Shown here: positions 29,795-38,111 of the stretch, one piece after another
How positions within the stretch are numbered: the first letter of the stretch is position 1
How the letters are laid out: each line of letters begins with the position of its first letter
Assembly: GCA_963728925.1 (NCBI GenBank)
Contig: CAVSMB010000002.1
Span: forward strand, 186,001-250,000
DNA from: JBBPZA01 sp963728925
Lineage (GTDB): Bacteria; Actinomycetota; Thermoleophilia; Solirubrobacterales; Solirubrobacteraceae
Reading direction: 5' to 3'
DNA: 64,000 nucleotides
Program-made: the position numbers and the translations under genes
The notes under the pieces: generated by a model
Seen by the model: only the letters and a program-made list of their open reading frames with translations
What the model was told of the DNA's origin: nothing
Database searches by the model: none

Positions 29795-29826
29795 GAATAG
29801 CCTCCCGCCGCGCGGAGGCGCTATTC
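29795..29826. promoter_or_regulatory. Inverted repeat in divergent tlpA/helicase promoter region
   Basis: GAATAGC...GCTATTC arms with inner CCTCC...GGAGG arms, in the middle of the divergent intergenic region and only 3 bp from the tlpA start. It places a TATTC box on each strand. It could be an operator or symmetric promoter. Confidence 0.4.
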
Positions 29827-29949
29827 TTGTGGGGACCGCGAAGGCTCCCCGCTTCGAGAGCCGACGCGCCCCGACCCAGTCACGGGCCGGGATTCCCGGG
29901 TCGCGCGACTCGATTCCGCGTCCCTCTCGTCTTCCCCCCACGCCTACTC

Positions 29950-32727
29950 ATGGCTGACACCCCAGCGGTCGTCGCGGCCGCGCCCGTTGCAAGACCCGCC
30001 GACATCGATCGGGCGGCGCGCTTCACGCGCGAGCCCTTCGTGCTCGAGGGCGAGCGGCCCGCCGACGCCCTCGCCCCCGGCACGCCTCGCCGCGCGGCCT
30101 TCGACGCGGCGCTCGCCGAGATCGATGGCGACGCCAAGCAGCCCTCGGTCGAGTGGCGGCGGACGTGGTCCTTCCTGCTCGGCCTCGAGCGCCTGCTCAG
30201 CGAGGAGGAGCCCCGGCTCGCCGACGGCACCGTGCTCTCCGCGCACCAGGTCGACGCCCTCTCGGGCACGCTGACGGCGCTGCTCGCTGAGATCCAGCGG
30301 CGGCTCAACGGCAACGGCGTCAATGGCGGCACGGTCGCCGCGAACGGTTCGGGCAACGGCGCGCTGGTCGAGCAGGCCGCGCTGGCCTCACCCGCGATGC
30401 CGGGGGAAGAGGGCGAGGACGAGGACGAGCCCGACGAGCCCCAGGACTGGGCCGACGAGGACGAGGCGCTCGACGAGGACGCCGCGAGCGAAGCGCTCGA
30501 GGACCCCAACGCGGCCAAGCGCTTCTGGTTCGAGCACGCGACCGGCGCCGGCAAGACCGTCGCGGCGCTCGGCTTCGCCGAGGCCTCGCGCACCGGCGGC
30601 GTGCTGATCCTCACCCACCGCCGCAACCTCGTCGACCAGTTCAACGGCGAGCTGCGCGATCGCGGCTACGCCAAGCGCATCACGCCGGCGCTGCTCGACA
30701 GCAAGGACAAGGCCGATGGACCGGTGACCGTCGAGACCTACCAGTGGTTCGTGCGCAACGCCGGTCGCATCTCGGACGCCTACACGATCGTCATCTGCGA
30801 CGAGGCCCACACCGCGCTCGGGGAGAAGACGAGCGCGGCGATCCGCCGCTGGAGCGGGCCGGTGTTCATCGGCATGACCGCGACTGGCGCGCTGATCGCG
30901 CGGCACGTCACCGACCTCTTCCCGACCCAGACCTCGCGCTTCGATCTCGCCCAGGCCGCCCGCCGTGGCGTCATCTCGCCGTTGCGTTGCATCCGCATCC
31001 CGCCGGGGCCCGGGGTCCGGACGATCGCCAAGGTGCCCTTGCGCCGCGGGGAGATCGACACCGAGTTCGACCAGGAGCTCCTGGCCGAGCTGCTGGACCA
31101 GCTTCCGTTCAACCTCGCCGTGGCCGACCTCTACAAGACGCGCTTCAACGGCGTGCCGGGCGTCGTCTACGCGGCGGGCGTCCGTCACGCCTACAACGTC
31201 GCCGAGGCCTTCCGCGACCTCGGCATGAAGGCGATGGGGGTGTCGGGCGAGACTCCCAAGCGCGAGCTCGCGCGCGTGCTGGCCGACTACGAGGCGGGCA
31301 AGATCGACGTACTCGTCAACGCGCAGCTGCTGGCCGAGGGGTGGAACTCGCCGCGGGCGACCGTCTGCATGCACCTCGCGCCGACGGCGTCCAAGCGCAT
31401 CTACCAGCAGCGGGTCGGCCGCGTCACCCGCCGCCACCCGGGCAAGGAGTCGGGGATCGTCGTCGACTTCGTCCATCCGGCGACGCGACACGACGACCCC
31501 GTGGTGACGCTGCACTCGCTGCTGGACCGCGACGTCTACCGCGGCGGGGCGATCGTGGTCGGCCCGGTGCGGCGCGGCCGCGGGCGGCGCGTGCGGGTCG
31601 AGCGCCGCGTCCTCCCGGTGACCGCCGATCCCGACCGCCGCGCGGAGGTCTTCGAGCGCGAGCTGTGGCGGATCGCCGTCGAGCACCTCGACTACGGCGA
31701 GCAGCACGTGTGGGCGGCTCTCGCGGGCGCGCGCGTCGCGCCCAACGGCTGGCGCCGTGCGAAGGCGATGCTGCACTTCGACCGCCAGGGCGAGCTCAAG
31801 CGCCGCTTCCTGCTCACCGCGGTCCAGCGCAACCGCAATGCCCAGCTGCGCGTGCGCGCGCTCCAGGAGATCGCGTCGATCCGCGACGCCGACGCCTTCG
31901 ACCAGGCCATCGACGTCATCGGGACGTGGTCGCGCGACGAGCGCCGCGAGGGGGTCAAGGTCATGCTCCAGGCGCTTGCCGAGAAGCGCATCGGGCGCCG
32001 TGACCAGGCCAACGCGTGGATCTGGCGGATGGCCGAGTACACGCGCGAGGTCCACGAGGAGTACGCGGTGCAGCGCTGGCCCGAGACCAAGCGCCTGCTG
32101 GGGCTGCTCGTCAACTCCTCGGGCGGCGCGCACGCCCGCAACGCGCGCCGGCTCGTGCACGCGTCGCGCAAGCAGGACCGCCGGCTCGCGGCGGCGCTGC
32201 TCGCCGCGGCGCTCGCGCACACGCCCGAGGCGGAGGAGGTCCTGCGCGGCGCGCGCACGCGCATGGCCCGCAAGCCCGCCGCGCTCGCGCGCGAGCTGCT
32301 GCGCAACTTCCCCAAGGGCCGCCGCAGCCGCTCGGGCCGCCGCCGCCGCAAGAAGTCGGAGGGCGGCCAGGAGGCCGCACAGGCGACCGCCGCCACCGCG
32401 GTGACGGCCGCTACGAGCGCCGCCGCCGTCGACGAGGACGGCGAAGAAGACGAGGATGCCGTCGCCGCGGTCAGCGGTGCGGCCGAGGCCCTCGCCGCGG
32501 CGCGCGGACTGGGAGTCGCCGAGGACAGGGACGCGGATGCCTCCGTCGACGCGTCCGCGGACGACGACGACGATGAGGACGACGACGTCGCGGACGGCGC
32601 CTCTGGCGACGACGACGATGAGGACGACGACGTCGCGGACGGCGCCTCGCCCGATGACGACGATCCCTTCGACGAGGACGAGGTCGTCGCCGAGGGCGAT
32701 CTCGAGGGGTTCTCGCTCGAGGAGTAG
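29950..32727 (+). CDS. DEAD/DEAH-box superfamily 2 helicase with acidic repeat tail
   Basis: A 925-residue protein. The helicase core shows motif I HATGAGKTVAA (about residue 198), ILTHRRNLVDQF, motif II DEAH (about 284), FIGMTATG and motif VI YQQRVGRVTRR (about 486). The N-terminal 190 residues end in a strongly acidic stretch. The C-terminal third is a helical repeat-like region, then a basic patch (KGRRSRSGRRRRKK) and a long Asp/Glu tail with a 45-bp tandem repeat. ATP-dependent strand remodelling is inferred from the motifs; the actual role is unknown. Transcribed divergently from tlpA. Confidence 0.85.
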   Translation: MADTPAVVAAAPVARPADIDRAARFTREPFVLEGERPADALAPGTPRRAAFDAALAEIDGDAKQPSVEWRRTWSFLLGLERLLSEEEPRLADGTVLSAHQVDALSGTLTALLAEIQRRLNGNGVNGGTVAANGSGNGALVEQAALASPAMPGEEGEDEDEPDEPQDWADEDEALDEDAASEALEDPNAAKRFWFEHATGAGKTVAALGFAEASRTGGVLILTHRRNLVDQFNGELRDRGYAKRITPALLDSKDKADGPVTVETYQWFVRNAGRISDAYTIVICDEAHTALGEKTSAAIRRWSGPVFIGMTATGALIARHVTDLFPTQTSRFDLAQAARRGVISPLRCIRIPPGPGVRTIAKVPLRRGEIDTEFDQELLAELLDQLPFNLAVADLYKTRFNGVPGVVYAAGVRHAYNVAEAFRDLGMKAMGVSGETPKRELARVLADYEAGKIDVLVNAQLLAEGWNSPRATVCMHLAPTASKRIYQQRVGRVTRRHPGKESGIVVDFVHPATRHDDPVVTLHSLLDRDVYRGGAIVVGPVRRGRGRRVRVERRVLPVTADPDRRAEVFERELWRIAVEHLDYGEQHVWAALAGARVAPNGWRRAKAMLHFDRQGELKRRFLLTAVQRNRNAQLRVRALQEIASIRDADAFDQAIDVIGTWSRDERREGVKVMLQALAEKRIGRRDQANAWIWRMAEYTREVHEEYAVQRWPETKRLLGLLVNSSGGAHARNARRLVHASRKQDRRLAAALLAAALAHTPEAEEVLRGARTRMARKPAALARELLRNFPKGRRSRSGRRRRKKSEGGQEAAQATAATAVTAATSAAAVDEDGEEDEDAVAAVSGAAEALAAARGLGVAEDRDADASVDASADDDDDEDDDVADGASGDDDDEDDDVADGASPDDDDPFDEDEVVAEGDLEGFSLEE
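32563..32652 (+). repeat. 45-bp tandem repeat (2 units) in helicase tail
   Basis: Two nearly identical 45-bp units (32563-32607 and 32608-32652) each encode DDDDEDDDVADGAS plus one variable residue. The lengthening of the acidic tail by slippage or duplication is visible directly. Confidence 0.85.
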
Positions 32728-32840
32728 GCGCGGGCCGCGATCGCGCCGGTGTAGGTTGCGTAGGCAACCACTTCGCGAAACCTTCGAGGCCTTCGTGTCC
32801 GAGAACCGCGCGGCGTTCAGCGGCGGCTGAGCCCGGCGGC

Positions 32841-33542
32841 TCACCGCCCGCGATCGGAGCCGGCGGGCGCCAGGTGGACCTCGCCGGCGTCGAGGGCCAC
32901 GCGGCCCTCTGCGGTCTCGACGAGCAGGCGCCCGCCGTCGTCGATCCCCACCGCGCGGCCGCGGCCCGCCGCCCACTCGATGTCGCGGCCGGCGAGCGCG
33001 TCGCGGGCGCGGTAGGCGTGGAGGAGCGCGTCGGCCGGCTCGGCCAGCCACCGTTCGAGCGCGGCGAGGAGCTCCACCATGACCCTCTCGACGTCGGCGG
33101 GAGGGCGGGCGAGGGTCGCCGCGGTCGCATGGAGCTCGGGCGGCAGCGCGCCCACGTCGACGGCCACGTTGAGGCCCACGCCGGCGATCGCCCACCCCTC
33201 CTGCGGTCGCGCCTCGATCAGGATGCCCGCGACCTTGCCCTCGTCGAGTAGCACGTCGTTGGGCCACTTGACCCGCGCGCGCTCACCCGCCGCGTCCGCC
33301 ACGGCGACCGCCGCGGCGAGCGGGAGCAGCGGCCCCCATTCCCGGAGCACCACGGACAGGAGCAGCGCCTGGCCGGGCGGCGCGCTCCAGTGGCGCCCCT
33401 GGCGGCCGCGACCCGCGGACTGCTCGGCCGCCGTGACGATCGTCCCGTGACGCGCGCCCGCGCCGGCAAGTGTCCTGGCGCGAAGGTTGGTCGAGTCGGT
33501 GGCCCGCAGGTGCAGCCGCGGGGCGCCGAGGCGCGCCCTCAC
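32841..33542 (-). CDS. birA: Biotin-[acetyl-CoA carboxylase] ligase
   Basis: A 233-residue monofunctional BirA lacking the N-terminal DNA-binding domain. Biotinyl-AMP site GRGRQGRHWSAPPGQALLLS, KWPNDVLLDEGKVAGILIEA, GVGLNVAV, and a small C-terminal domain (GRAVGIDDGGRLLVET). It activates biotin and attaches it to carboxylases. GTG 33542 overlaps the previous gene's stop as GTGA. The frame is open further upstream but only as antisense to other coding. Confidence 0.94.
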   Translation of the reverse strand: MRARLGAPRLHLRATDSTNLRARTLAGAGARHGTIVTAAEQSAGRGRQGRHWSAPPGQALLLSVVLREWGPLLPLAAAVAVADAAGERARVKWPNDVLLDEGKVAGILIEARPQEGWAIAGVGLNVAVDVGALPPELHATAATLARPPADVERVMVELLAALERWLAEPADALLHAYRARDALAGRDIEWAAGRGRAVGIDDGGRLLVETAEGRVALDAGEVHLAPAGSDRGR

Positions 33543-34348
33543 GCCGGTCGGATGACCAGCTCGTGGTCGAGGCGCACGTCGAGCTCCTGCGCGGCGTTGC
33601 CGCGGTTCACGGCGATCGCGAGGGTGCGGTAGGCGTCCTCGTAGACGATCAGCGCGCCCGGCTCGACGTCGGCGAAGGTGACCGCGTAGGTCGCGCGCAC
33701 GACGTCGCCGTCGCCGAGGTCGATCTCCACCGGGTGCCCGAGGCGCAGCCCCGCTCCGCCCAGATCGTCGTGGCCGGCGTCGAGCGCCAGGTTGCCGAAG
33801 CGGTCCGCGGCGAGGACGTGGGTCGCGAGCGCGCCGTCGCGCAGCTCGGGCCGCGGCAGCTCGAGGGCAGCGAGCTCGGCGACGTCGAGCGGCTCGCCGG
33901 CCTCGCCCAGCGGCTCCCCGAGGGCGAGGTTCGCCGCCACCGGCGCGAAGATGTCGCGGCCCTGGAAGGTCGCCGAGACCGGCTCGAGGCGGTGGGCCGA
34001 GCGCCCGACGTCCACCGCCTCCACCGCCCCGCCGAAGCGGTCCGCGGCCGGCGCGAGCACGCCGTTGTCGGGGCCGACGAGGATCCGCTCCTGCGCCGCA
34101 CAGCGGATCGCCACCGCGCGCCGCTGCGCTCCGACCTCGGGATCGACGACCGCGAGATGAACGCCCGGCGGCATGTAGGGCAGCGTGTTGCGCAGGACGA
34201 GCGCCCCGGCGCGCACGTCGTGGCGGGCGATGCCGTGGGTGACGTCGAGGACGCGAACCTCCGGGGCGATCCTCGCCATCACGCCGTGACACACTCCGAC
34301 GAAGTCGTCGTCGCGACCGTAGTCGGAGAGGAAGCTGATCGCGGACAC
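33539..34348 (-). CDS. SAM hydroxide adenosyltransferase (DUF62)
   Basis: A 269-residue protein: ISFLSDYGRDDDFVGVCHGV at the start, LDVTHGIARHDVRAGAL, YMPPGVHLAVVDPEVG, LVGPDNGVLAPA and DRFGNLALD. This is the SAM-dependent chlorinase/fluorinase-like fold; members without the halide-binding loop hydrolyse SAM to adenosine and methionine using hydroxide, via the Asp-Arg-His set. GTG 34348 has a TAGGGT -10 box 6 nt upstream. Coupled to birA downstream. Confidence 0.9.
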   Translation of the reverse strand: MSAISFLSDYGRDDDFVGVCHGVMARIAPEVRVLDVTHGIARHDVRAGALVLRNTLPYMPPGVHLAVVDPEVGAQRRAVAIRCAAQERILVGPDNGVLAPAADRFGGAVEAVDVGRSAHRLEPVSATFQGRDIFAPVAANLALGEPLGEAGEPLDVAELAALELPRPELRDGALATHVLAADRFGNLALDAGHDDLGGAGLRLGHPVEIDLGDGDVVRATYAVTFADVEPGALIVYEDAYRTLAIAVNRGNAAQELDVRLDHELVIRPA

Positions 34349-34354
34349 GGCCGC

Positions 34355-34360
34355 ACCCTA
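34355..34360 (-). promoter_or_regulatory. -10 box TAGGGT, SAM hydroxide adenosyltransferase
   Basis: Minus-strand TAGGGT, 6 nt before GTG 34348. The overlapping plus strand reads TACCCC 8 nt before the divergent TTG start, so both promoters share this short region. Confidence 0.5.
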
Positions 34361-34372
34361 CCCCGCGCCGCC

Positions 34373-35707
34373 TTGAGCATCGAACCCTCCGCCGAGTCAC
34401 CCCACCGCGTCGTCGTGATCGGCGGCGGCTTCGGCGGGCTCCAGGCGGCGCTCGCACTCGCCCGCCTCCCGGTCCAGGTCACGCTCGTCGACCGGCGCAA
34501 CTTTCATCTCTTCCAGCCGCTCGCCTACCAGGTGGCGACCGGCGCCCTGTCGGCGGCGGAGATCTGCTACCCGCTGCGGCGCATCTTCCGCAAGCACTCG
34601 AACGTCGAGGTGCTGCTCGCGGAGGTGACCGGCGTCGACCTCGGCGCGCGCCGGCTGGAGCTCGACCCCGTCGCCGCCGACGACGCGCCCCGTCCCGTTC
34701 CCTACGACACGCTGATCGTCTCGGCCGGCTCGCACTACTCCTACTTCGGTCACGACGACTGGGCGGAGGCGGCCCTCGAGCTCAAGTCGGTGGAAGGGGC
34801 CTTGGGCCTGCGGCGCCGGATCCTCGGCGCTTTCGAGGCCGCCGAGGTCGAGCCCGACCCGCAGCGTCGCGCGGCGTGGCTGACCTTCGCGGTGGTCGGG
34901 GCGGGCCCCACCGGCGTCGAGATGGCTGGGCAGATCGCCGAGGTGGCCAAGGACCTGCGTGGCGACTTTCGCGCCTACGACCCCAACGAGGCGCGCATCC
35001 TGCTCATCGAAGCCGCCGACCGCGTGCTCGGCACTATGCCGCGGTCGCTGTCGGCCAAGGCCCTGCGCTCGCTGCAGAGCCTCGGCGTCACCCCGCGCCT
35101 CGACCGCACGGTCGTGGGCGTCGACGATGAATCGGTCAGCGTCCGAGGCTCCGACGGCGGCGAGGAGCGCATCCCGACGCGCACGGTCGTGTGGGCGGCG
35201 GGCGTGGTGGCCTCGCGCCTCGCTCGCGTCCTCGCCGAGGCGGCCGGCCAGGACGTCGATCGCGCGGGTCGGGTTGAGACCGAGGCGGACCTCACGCTCG
35301 CCGGACATCCCGAGGTGCTGGCCATCGGCGACATGATCCGGATCCGGTCAAGCCCCGGGAGCACCGAGGTGCTCCCGGGGCTTGCCCCGGTCGCCATGCA
35401 GCAGGGCCGCCACGCCGCGCGGGTGGTGGGCGAGCGCCTGGAGGGACGGCCGGCGCCGCCCTTCCGCTACCGCGACAAGGGCGACCTCGCGACGATCGGG
35501 CGGGCGCGCGCGGTGGCGAACATCAAGGGGTTCCACCTGAGCGGCTTCATCGCCTGGGTCACGTGGCTGGCCGTGCACCTCTGGTACCTGATCGGCTTTG
35601 AGAATCGGCTGCTGGTCATGGTTCGCTGGGGCTTCAGCTTCATCGCCCACGGCCGCAACGCGCGGCTCATCGTCGGCGTCCCGGCCGAGGAGGAGTCGGC
35701 CCTCTAG
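34373..35707 (+). CDS. Type II NADH dehydrogenase-like FAD oxidoreductase
   Basis: 444 residues from TTG 34373. FAD-binding HRVVVIGGGFGGLQAALAL, NFHLFQPLAYQVATGAL, NAD-binding FAVVGAGPTGVEMAGQIAEV, a second FAD motif VLAIGDM, and GLAPVAMQQGRHAARV. The C-terminal membrane-binding helices (WVTWLAVHLWYLIGFENRLLV) are typical of NDH-2 enzymes, which pass electrons from NADH to quinone without pumping protons. A perfect 17-bp inverted repeat lies inside the coding region at 35349-35384. The stop overlaps the convergent cobA/hemD gene by 4 bp. Confidence 0.9.
   Translation: MSIEPSAESPHRVVVIGGGFGGLQAALALARLPVQVTLVDRRNFHLFQPLAYQVATGALSAAEICYPLRRIFRKHSNVEVLLAEVTGVDLGARRLELDPVAADDAPRPVPYDTLIVSAGSHYSYFGHDDWAEAALELKSVEGALGLRRRILGAFEAAEVEPDPQRRAAWLTFAVVGAGPTGVEMAGQIAEVAKDLRGDFRAYDPNEARILLIEAADRVLGTMPRSLSAKALRSLQSLGVTPRLDRTVVGVDDESVSVRGSDGGEERIPTRTVVWAAGVVASRLARVLAEAAGQDVDRAGRVETEADLTLAGHPEVLAIGDMIRIRSSPGSTEVLPGLAPVAMQQGRHAARVVGERLEGRPAPPFRYRDKGDLATIGRARAVANIKGFHLSGFIAWVTWLAVHLWYLIGFENRLLVMVRWGFSFIAHGRNARLIVGVPAEEESAL
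35349..35384. repeat. Perfect 17-bp inverted repeat inside NDH-2 gene
   Basis: CAAGCCCCGGGAGCACC - GA - GGTGCTCCCGGGGCTTG. It encodes SSPGSTEVLPGL between the second FAD motif and GLAPVAMQQGR. A 17-bp perfect stem in a coding region is unlikely by chance and looks like a small palindromic insertion kept in frame. Confidence 0.85.
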
Positions 35708-37218
35708 GGCCGCGTGGCCGTCGCGTCGGCCACGAGCGCGTCGACGAGCCCGTCGATATCGTGGTGGGGGGCTTCCAGGGCGGGCTCGAGGTCGTGCTCG
35801 CGCAGCGTCGCGCTCGTCACCGGGCCGATCGAGGCGAGGCGCGCGGCGGCCAGGGGCTCGGGCCCACCAAGGGCCTCGAGCAGGAAGCGGACCGTCGAAG
35901 AGGAGGTGAAGGTCACGTACTGCGCGGCCGCGACTGCGTCGCGGGCCGCCGGGTCGAGCGCGTCGGCGACGGTCTCGTAGAGCGCGAGCACGTCGACCTC
36001 CGCGCCCCGCTCGCGCAATGCGTCGGGAAGCACGTCGCGCGCTTCGCGCGCACGTGCCACAAGCGCGCGACGCACCCGGCGGCCGGCGAGCGCCTCGACC
36101 AGGCCCTCGGCCACGAAGCGCTCGGGCAGGACGTCGGCGAGCACGCCGCGATCGCGCAGTGCGCGCGCCGTCCCGGGGCCGATGGCCGCCACGGTGGCTC
36201 CCGCCAGCGCGCGGGCGTCGGCGCCCCCGGCGGCCAGCCGCTCGAAGAGCAGCCGCACCCCGTTCGGGCTCGTCAGGCAGACGAGGTCGTAGGTGGCCAG
36301 GTCGGGCGCCGGCCCGGGCAGCGGAACGATGCGGATCGCCGGAGCTTCGACGACCTGCGCGCCCAGTTCACGCAGCCGCCCGGCGAGCCCGGACGCCTGT
36401 GCGCGGGCGCGGGTGACCGCGACCGTCACGTCGTGGAGGGGGCGGCCCTCGAGCCACGCGAGGCGTCGCGCCAGCGCGCTGACGCTCCCGACCACGGTGA
36501 TCGACGGCGGGCGCACCTGCGCCTCGGCGGCGCGCTGCGCGATGGTCTCCAGCGTGCCGAGCACGGTGCGCTGCCCGGGCAGCGTCCCGCGTTCGACGAC
36601 GGCCGCCGCCTCGCTCGCCGGCCGGCCGGCCGCGATCAGACGCTGCGCGGTGGCGGGCAGGCGGCCGACGCCCATGTAGAAGACGAGCGTTCCCGGGAAG
36701 CGCCCGAGCGCCTCCCAGTCGATGGCCGACTCGGGCTTGTCGGGGTCCTCGTGGGCGGTGACGAAGGCAACGGCGCTCGCCTCGTCGCGATGGGTCACCG
36801 GGATGCCGGCGTATGCGGGCGCCGCGATGCCCGCGGTGACGCCGGGAACGACCTCGAAGGGCACCCCTGCGTCGCGCAGCGCCTGCGCCTCCTCGCCACC
36901 GCGCCCGAAGACGAACGGGTCGCCCCCCTTCAGGCGCACGACTCTGCGCCCGGCGCGGCCGTGCTCGACGAGCAGCGCGTCGATCTGACTCTGGGGGATG
37001 CTGGGCCGCCCGGGCCGCTTGCCGACGTAGACGAGCTGCGCGTCCTCGCGCGCGCCGGCGAGCGCCGATTCCGGGATCAGGCGGTCGTGGAGGATCACGT
37101 CGGCGGCCGCGATGAGCTCCAGCGCGCGCGCGGTGAGCAGCCCCGGATCGCCGGGCCCGGCGCCGACGAGATGGACGATGCCGCGCGGGCCGCCGCCCCC
37201 GCCGTCGCCGCCGGTCAC
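35704..37218 (-). CDS. Fused uroporphyrinogen-III methyltransferase / uroporphyrinogen-III synthase
   Basis: 504 residues. The N-terminal SUMT (CobA) domain has VHLVGAGPGDPGLLTARAL, LKGGDPFVFGRGGEEAQAL, and VVPGVTAGIAAPAYAGIPVTHR. The C-terminal HemD domain (about 260-500) has VTRARAQASGLAGRLRELGA, DLVCLTSPNGVRLLFERL and VTFTSSSTVRFLLEAL. One polypeptide thus closes the tetrapyrrole ring and can methylate it towards siroheme, matching the met8 gene at 43.1-43.8 kb. GTG 37218 overlaps the hemC stop (GTGA). Last gene of the ccm-hem operon. Confidence 0.94.
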   Translation of the reverse strand: MTGGDGGGGGPRGIVHLVGAGPGDPGLLTARALELIAAADVILHDRLIPESALAGAREDAQLVYVGKRPGRPSIPQSQIDALLVEHGRAGRRVVRLKGGDPFVFGRGGEEAQALRDAGVPFEVVPGVTAGIAAPAYAGIPVTHRDEASAVAFVTAHEDPDKPESAIDWEALGRFPGTLVFYMGVGRLPATAQRLIAAGRPASEAAAVVERGTLPGQRTVLGTLETIAQRAAEAQVRPPSITVVGSVSALARRLAWLEGRPLHDVTVAVTRARAQASGLAGRLRELGAQVVEAPAIRIVPLPGPAPDLATYDLVCLTSPNGVRLLFERLAAGGADARALAGATVAAIGPGTARALRDRGVLADVLPERFVAEGLVEALAGRRVRRALVARAREARDVLPDALRERGAEVDVLALYETVADALDPAARDAVAAAQYVTFTSSSTVRFLLEALGGPEPLAAARLASIGPVTSATLREHDLEPALEAPHHDIDGLVDALVADATATRP

Positions 37219-38111
37219 GCCGCCGCCCCGGCCTCGGCCTCGGCCAGGAGCTCGCGTGCGCCCGCGGCCAGCATCCGCTCGGCCACCTCGCGGCCGAGCC
37301 CCTCGGGGTCTCGTGCCGGGCCCCGCAGGTCGTCGCGCGCCCAGGCCGAGCCGTCGGGAAGCCCGGCGAAGGCGTGGGCCTCGAGCACGTCGCCGTCCAG
37401 CCGCGCATGCGCCCCCACCGGCGTGTGGCAACTCGCGCCGAGACCGGACACCAGCGCGCGCTCGCACAGCAGGCACGTCATCGTCGCGGCGTCGCCGATG
37501 CCTCGGGCGGCGTCGGCGGCCGGCCCGTCGTCCACACGCGCCTCGAGGGCCAGCGTGCCCTGACCCGGCGCCGGGACCATCTCGCTGAGCGCGAGCACGC
37601 CGCCGACGGCCTCCTCGCGGCCGAGCCGCTGCAGGCCGGCGTGGGCGAGCACGAGCGCGTCGGCCCGGCCCTCGGCGAGCCTGCGCAGCCGCGTGTCGAC
37701 GTTGCCCCGCAGCTCCACGACCTCGACGTCGGGCCGGGCCGCGAGCACCGCCGCCCGGCGGCGTAGGCTGCCCGTCCCGACGCGGGCGCCCGGCGAGAGG
37801 TCGCCGAGCGAGGCCACGCCGACCAGCGCGTCGCGAGCGTCCGCGCGCGGCGGCGCGCCGACGAGCGCCAGCCCCGGCGCGAGCTGGGAGGGGACGTCCT
37901 TCGCCGAGTGCACCGCGAGATCGACCTCGTCGTCGAGCAGCGCGCGCTCGATGGCGTCGACCCAGCGGGCCTTGTCGACCGGCGGCGCGCCGCGGTCCCC
38001 GCCGGTGGCGATGACCACGAGCTCGGCGTCGCCGAGGGCCTGGGCCACCGACCCGGCCTGCGCGAGGGCGAGCGCGCTGCCGCGGGTGCCGATGCGCAGC
38101 GCGGCGCTCAC
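37215..38111 (-). CDS. hemC: Porphobilinogen deaminase
   Basis: A 298-residue enzyme polymerising four porphobilinogens. LRIGTRGSALALAQA, VDLAVHSAKDVPSQL, VGTGSLRRRA and ELRGNVDTRLRRLAEG are family hallmarks. The dipyrromethane cofactor Cys is in GLGASCHTPVGAHA, near residue 230. GTG 38111 overlaps the hemA stop (GTGA). Confidence 0.97.
   Translation of the reverse strand: MSAALRIGTRGSALALAQAGSVAQALGDAELVVIATGGDRGAPPVDKARWVDAIERALLDDEVDLAVHSAKDVPSQLAPGLALVGAPPRADARDALVGVASLGDLSPGARVGTGSLRRRAAVLAARPDVEVVELRGNVDTRLRRLAEGRADALVLAHAGLQRLGREEAVGGVLALSEMVPAPGQGTLALEARVDDGPAADAARGIGDAATMTCLLCERALVSGLGASCHTPVGAHARLDGDVLEAHAFAGLPDGSAWARDDLRGPARDPEGLGREVAERMLAAGARELLAEAEAGAAA

Noticed and set aside
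32563..32652. CRISPR-like or regulatory repeat array
   Set aside because: Two adjacent units inside a coding region with no spacers; they simply encode an acidic tail. No CRISPR pattern was seen anywhere in the window.
30388..33267. A 959-codon minus frame opposite the helicase gene
   Set aside because: The sense strand has all helicase motifs; the antisense text contains no domain.
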